Source: Neckera pumila | Lineage: Eukaryota > Streptophyta > Bryopsida > Hypnales > Neckeraceae | Reading direction: 5' to 3' | Assembly (NCBI GenBank): GCA_963969595.1 | Contig: OZ018410.1 | Location: 41,087,413-41,151,412, forward strand | Length of the DNA stretch: 64,000 bases | Shown here: positions 60,143 to 64,000 of the stretch, in pieces | How the letters are laid out: the number at the start of each line of letters is the position of its first letter | Numbering within the stretch: the stretch's first letter is position 1 | The notes under the pieces: generated by a model | Told to the model about the DNA's origin: nothing | The model's database searches: none | Seen by the model: only the letters and a program-made list of their open reading frames with translations | Program-made: the position numbers and the translations under genes

Positions 60143-60710
60143 GATTTGTGACGGGCCCCGGGCCGTGCGGCGTTACACTGCGGCGTCCTTCCTGTCTTCG
60201 CCCATCTGCCTCTCCCTCCCATACGCTACGACGAACACCTTCCAATCGGCTTCGGTTGCCCAGTCCAATCAAAGCAGTCTCATCACCAGATCCAAGTCCG
60301 CATCCAATTGACCACCACGGAACGCACACCACCAACCATCATCACGGGCGGCAGCATCAAAAGCAGCACCCAAAAAACAACCGAACAACGCCAATCCTTG
60401 TCGCCCACCCGAGCGGGCCAACCTCGAGAGCTCTACTACCTTGGAAGTGCCGAAGCCAGGAGACCACGGCATGAGGCTATTGGTAGGTGGAAGCCACAAC
60501 AGATGCAAGTGAGAGTAGATAGGGAGAGGAAATGAATCGCGCGCACAACACTGCACACCCGAATCAGATGCAAAACGAACCAGCGCATCCCGACCAAAAG
60601 AGAGCAAGACCAACAACAAGACGCTGCCCTCGCAGCAATGGGGATGGCAATGGGGAAGGAAAGACCCAAGTCAGATTAGGGTTGGGTCAGCTTGTTGCCT
60701 GGCCTGACCT

Positions 60711-60741
60711 TCTCTCTCTCTCTTTCTCTCTCTCTCTCACA
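60711..60741 (+). repeat. CT microsatellite
   Basis: A (CT)n tract interrupted by TTT lies about 570 bp upstream of the NST1-like start codon. Pyrimidine tracts of this sort are common near plant promoters. Confidence 0.9.
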
Positions 60742-60860
60742 CTAGTCTCCCTCTATGTGGCCCCTCCCTCACTTCCACCATTAACAACAATATCACCACA
60801 ACAGATTCAGATACGGCTGGAAGAAGATGAAGTGAGTCTGCCAGAAGATCCCTCCACCCC

Positions 60861-60880
60861 AAGCTGCTGCTCCTGCTGCT

Positions 60881-60913
<33 letters not shown>
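60861..60913 (+). repeat. CTG/CTC-type triplet and hexamer microsatellite
   Basis: Repeated 'ctgctc' units with a 6-bp period. The overlapping ORFs read as Ser/Cys or Gln/Glu homopolymers on the two strands, which explains their length. Confidence 0.9.
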
Positions 60914-61130
60914 GGCTCCCCTGCTGCAATTCTGCAGTACTTACTCCATCCAAGTCCTGTTGCTGCAGCAGCAAGGCAATGGAAGCGAATGTGTCAATGC
61001 CCAACTCATGTCACATAACTTAATTAACTTACGTCAATTAGTCCCAGGTAACCTCACGGCGGCCTGGCTAGGCTAATGGGGATTGAGTGAGTTACCATTC
61101 CCCAGGTCTGATTAGTCCTTTCCTAATTGT

Positions 61131-62950
61131 AATTAAGCTTCGGACCGTATCGTGGTCTGATCCTCTGTCCAAAGCCAGGCTTCCGTGCTTCGTTCATCTG
61201 TCTCCAGGTGATCCTGCCTTCAGTTTTCTGTGCGTGTTTCGCTAGGGCATTCGTCAGCAGCGTTCATCCCTCTCGCATTGGTCGAACGGATGGCATTCAC
61301 TTCGTCCTGCGAGAGGGACTGACGGAGGGATCCGGCAGAAAGGGCCGTCATCCCACGTCAACATCGACTCCCTGTTCATATAATGGCCAATAATCATGTT
61401 GTGACTCCTCCCTTCATTCTCATATAATAGTTTAATCGAATTCCATCCATGTGCATTTTGCTGAGTGGGAGGACGTCGGTGGGTGCGTGGGTCCGAGTTT
61501 GGATGAACGTTGGACGTCCGTCGGAGTTGGCCGGAGTCAGACGGACTGACTGACAGAGAACTGAAAGGCTGACAGACGGACGGAGGGTGTCTCCTTCTTC
61601 TTCCTCCGGGGACATGAGCTGGGTCGTGCTCCAGCAAGGTGGGACATGGACGGATGTTCCATCTTGCTTCGTCAGAGACGATTATCAGTTTGGAACTCCC
61701 GGTCAGTAACCGGTACTCCAATTTTCCTAACTTGCGTTAACTTACTGCCCTGGTCAGTTACTCTAATTTTCCCAACTTGAGTTAATGTTGGGCTTTCTTG
61801 AACTTCAGGGCTGGGTGATGGGGTCCCTTTGCCTCCCCCAGTCTCACGGATTGAGGTCCCCTTTTATTTACTAAGAAAACTATATGGAACTGCAATTTTC
61901 CCTTAAGGTGGAAACACCTAACAACGTCAAAAATAAGCAATTCAGCTTAGTTGGAGGCACCTCTTCTAGAAAAAAATATCTTTGTATTATTACCAATTGA
62001 AAATCATGAATTTAAAACAATAAAAAGTAGAATTTTTTTATGAGACATGTAATTTCTCCTAAATTGGAACTCCCAAGGCCACTGAAGCTATCACACAGCT
62101 TGGTCCCAAAACCAATATTTTGAAAAATCAACATTCGTACAATCTTAGTTAAGTATAGGAATGGTTTAATGACACTTTAGAAGTCTACTTGTCAAGAGTA
62201 CTTATAGGGATGGTTTTGGACTGTTTTCACCTTATTCCATCTACAATGCCATTGCCTCTATAGAAGAGCCCCCACTCCACTACCACTATAGCTGCAATGT
62301 TAAGTTAGGGACACCTAAAAGCACCAAGGGCTTTAAAATACCATTGGATTAGATGTTCATTATGTGTGTGTGTGCATATATGATACTACACCATAATGTA
62401 TCTAGTGTTGAAGAAACAATTTTAGAATACCTACCATAAAATCTTCCACCCTTTGTACTTTTATATATTGGATGTAAATGATGCAATCTTTGATGCATTG
62501 AAATCTCCTTTCATTTGCCTACAACAAAATGTAATATTTTGACCAATCTAATAATAAAAATTGTGCGTAGCATAAAAAGGGTTGGTAGATGGGGTCCCTA
62601 TTTGAAGATGTTATGAAATGAAGTAGAATCTTAAGGTGCAGTTCTACTGTATTGGTTTAACTATCAATAAGTGTGTAAAATTAGTTTCACATGCAGTACT
62701 CATTGTCACTACAAAAAAATGTGAAAATTCGTACAATGTTGTAATACTCTAACCTACCCTAATTCAAAATGAGGTGATTGGTGAATTAATTGTCACACAA
62801 ACAAATAGGATAGATTAGAATAACTAAGTCACAAAGAAGAAGATTCTCTAAAAAAACCCATTATTAGTAACAATGGTGAGAGAAAGTTTCAACACACAAT
62901 TATTGACTTTCGTATTAAAATATTACTTATTTTAAAAAATGGTTACACTA
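61131..62950. other. Intergenic stretch with a short direct repeat
   Basis: No gene was recognised. A diverged direct repeat of about 50 bp occurs at 61,701-61,790 ('ggtcagtaac..ctccaattttcc' and 'ggtcagttactctaattttcc'). From 61,850 onward the sequence becomes strongly AT-rich and empty. Confidence 0.5.
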
Positions 62951-63189
62951 CTAAAAACTTGAAATTATATAAACCTAATCTATGGAGTTTTATATTATTT
63001 TGGGAAATGAAAGTGGTTTTTCTTTTTCTTCTTTTGACACAAATAAAGGTTCCCTTTTCTGCAAGAAAAAAATAAGAACAAAGACCCAGTTGTAAGCGAC
63101 TTGGGAAAATAAACAAAGACGCAATAACGACACACCAAATAAAGTACAACTAAGCGCCAAAGGAGGGGCGATTCCCGCCCCCCCAAGGA

Positions 63190-63725
63190 GCAGAGCGCCT
63201 AGGGGGGGTGGAACACAAAGCCGGCCCATGGGCCGGTGAGAGCCCAGTGTGGTGAACCATCGATCATGCTAGCAAACAGATCGTTACGCGCCCATCTAAC
63301 CTCAAACTTTGATCTAGCGGCCATACCATGCTTGGGGTGCTTTCTACCTAAAGTACATGCAGCCTCCCACTCAACTCTATCGTAATCAATCAACCCCAAC
63401 CAGATGCGTTGAAGGAGTTTTGCCGAGCGTCACTTGGTGTCGTTGAACGCTGCATCATTACGTTCAATCCAAAGGGGCCAAAGGATAACCGTCCGGAGCA
63501 TAGTCCAGATGCTACTAACCACAACAGACTTCCGTGGGATTCGATAAGAGAAGATGCCTTGTTTCCACGTAAGAGGTCGCCACGGAACTTTGGCCTCCTT
63601 GTGGGTGATGAGAGTGTTTATAATGTGGATGCCCCATTGCCATGCCCGTTGTGCCGGTGTGCACTCCCAAAAGCGGTGGAGAACGATCTCGTGGGATTTT
63701 CGTGGGCAGATTGGTCAGCCAGTGT
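63190..63725 (-). pseudogene. LINE-type retrotransposon 3' fragment (zf-RVT region)
   Basis: On the minus strand the translation contains PICPRKSHEIVLHRFWEC, then WIERNDAAFND, IWLGLIDYDRVEW and FEVRWARNDLF. This matches the zinc-binding tail that follows the reverse transcriptase in plant non-LTR retrotransposons (Cys ... His ... Cys, then Trp/Asp-rich). The frame is broken: a TGA sits where the first Cys is expected (about 63,724), another follows FNDTK (about 63,446), and the frame ends at 63,199. No reverse transcriptase core lies in the window. Some plant non-LTR-derived ORFs look similar, so the exact clade is unresolved. Confidence 0.65.
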
Positions 63726-64000
63726 CTAATGCGTGGATAATTCATCCTTTCCAAGCATTAACCGCCACCGCTCGATGACACACCAACCAGAATAAGCCGG
63801 ATTCTTTAGGTGTGCAGACTTTCACCTACACTATATTCCATCTCAATTGGTGTGAGGTGGGTAGAATCCCTTGCCACTTTCGCTCAATAACGTGAAATGA
63901 AATTGGTTTTGATTCACAACAAAATTTATATTTGTTTGCATTCATACCAATGCACTTAATACTTCTGCGCAAGTATTAAATGTGTAACAAAGATTCCGCA
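63726..64000. other. Window edge, nothing recognised
   Basis: On the minus strand this would be upstream of the LINE fragment, but I see no further recognisable reverse transcriptase sequence. Confidence 0.4.

Larger units (their letters stand above)
60143..61130. promoter_or_regulatory. Upstream region of the NST1-like gene
   Basis: GC-richer than the surroundings, lying immediately before the minus-strand start at 60,142. ORFs here (60,148-60,619 and 60,532-61,023) are low-complexity and match no family. The region probably holds the promoter and leader. I could not place a TATA box with confidence. Confidence 0.4.

Noticed and set aside
59844..60619. Long minus-strand ORFs (up to 163 codons) overlapping the first exon of the NST1-like gene
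   Set aside because: They run in other frames across exon 1, its intron and the upstream GC-rich region; translations show no family motif.
60532..61023. 163-codon plus-strand ORF
   Set aside because: It depends on CT and CTG/CTC microsatellites and has a low-complexity Ser/Cys translation.

Overview
The window is nuclear DNA from a land plant. It holds three spliced plant-type genes with GT-AG introns in otherwise AT-rich, repeat-dense sequence. I could not fix the species. Abundant TTAA-flanked (piggyBac-like) elements, long AT-rich gene deserts and small introns hint at a non-seed plant (bryophyte, lycophyte or fern), but that is a weak inference.

Positions 1-42,000 are a gene desert built mostly from transposable elements. 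Its dominant theme is a piggyBac-like family: elements flanked by TTAA, with terminal repeats beginning CCCCTAAA. Four near-complete non-autonomous copies of 913-932 bp lie at 20,731, 35,947, 37,145 and 38,720, and several partial copies are present. One 8.9 kb composite copy (6,616-15,528) carries a decayed piggyBac transposase (11,913-13,637) and has the same ends, so it looks like the source type from which the short copies were deleted. Smaller TTAA families, a PIF/Harbinger-like MITE, a 173-bp tandem triplication, a 32-bp minisatellite and a three-copy dispersed repeat of about 1.5 kb fill much of the rest. Between 26,847 and 33,935 lies a near-identical inverted repeat with arms of about 1.85 kb; one arm carries a later 286-bp insertion, and the other arm preserves the empty site.

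Positions 42,200-60,200 are genic. First comes a seven-exon protein-L-isoaspartate O-methyltransferase (+, 42,656-44,558). It is followed by a five-exon secreted GDSL esterase/lipase (+, 45,693-52,092). Convergent to that is a nine-exon gene (-, 60,142-52,559) for a conserved plant protein of about 1,395 residues, usually labelled 'stress response NST1-like'. All three gene models splice in frame with intact stop codons and look functional. They share no obvious pathway: protein repair, lipid-ester hydrolysis outside the cell, and an uncharacterised, probably intracellular protein.

Positions 60,200-64,000 hold the upstream region of the NST1-like gene, with CT and CTG/CTC microsatellites, then AT-rich sequence, and finally a broken 3' fragment of a non-LTR (LINE-type) retrotransposon on the minus strand.
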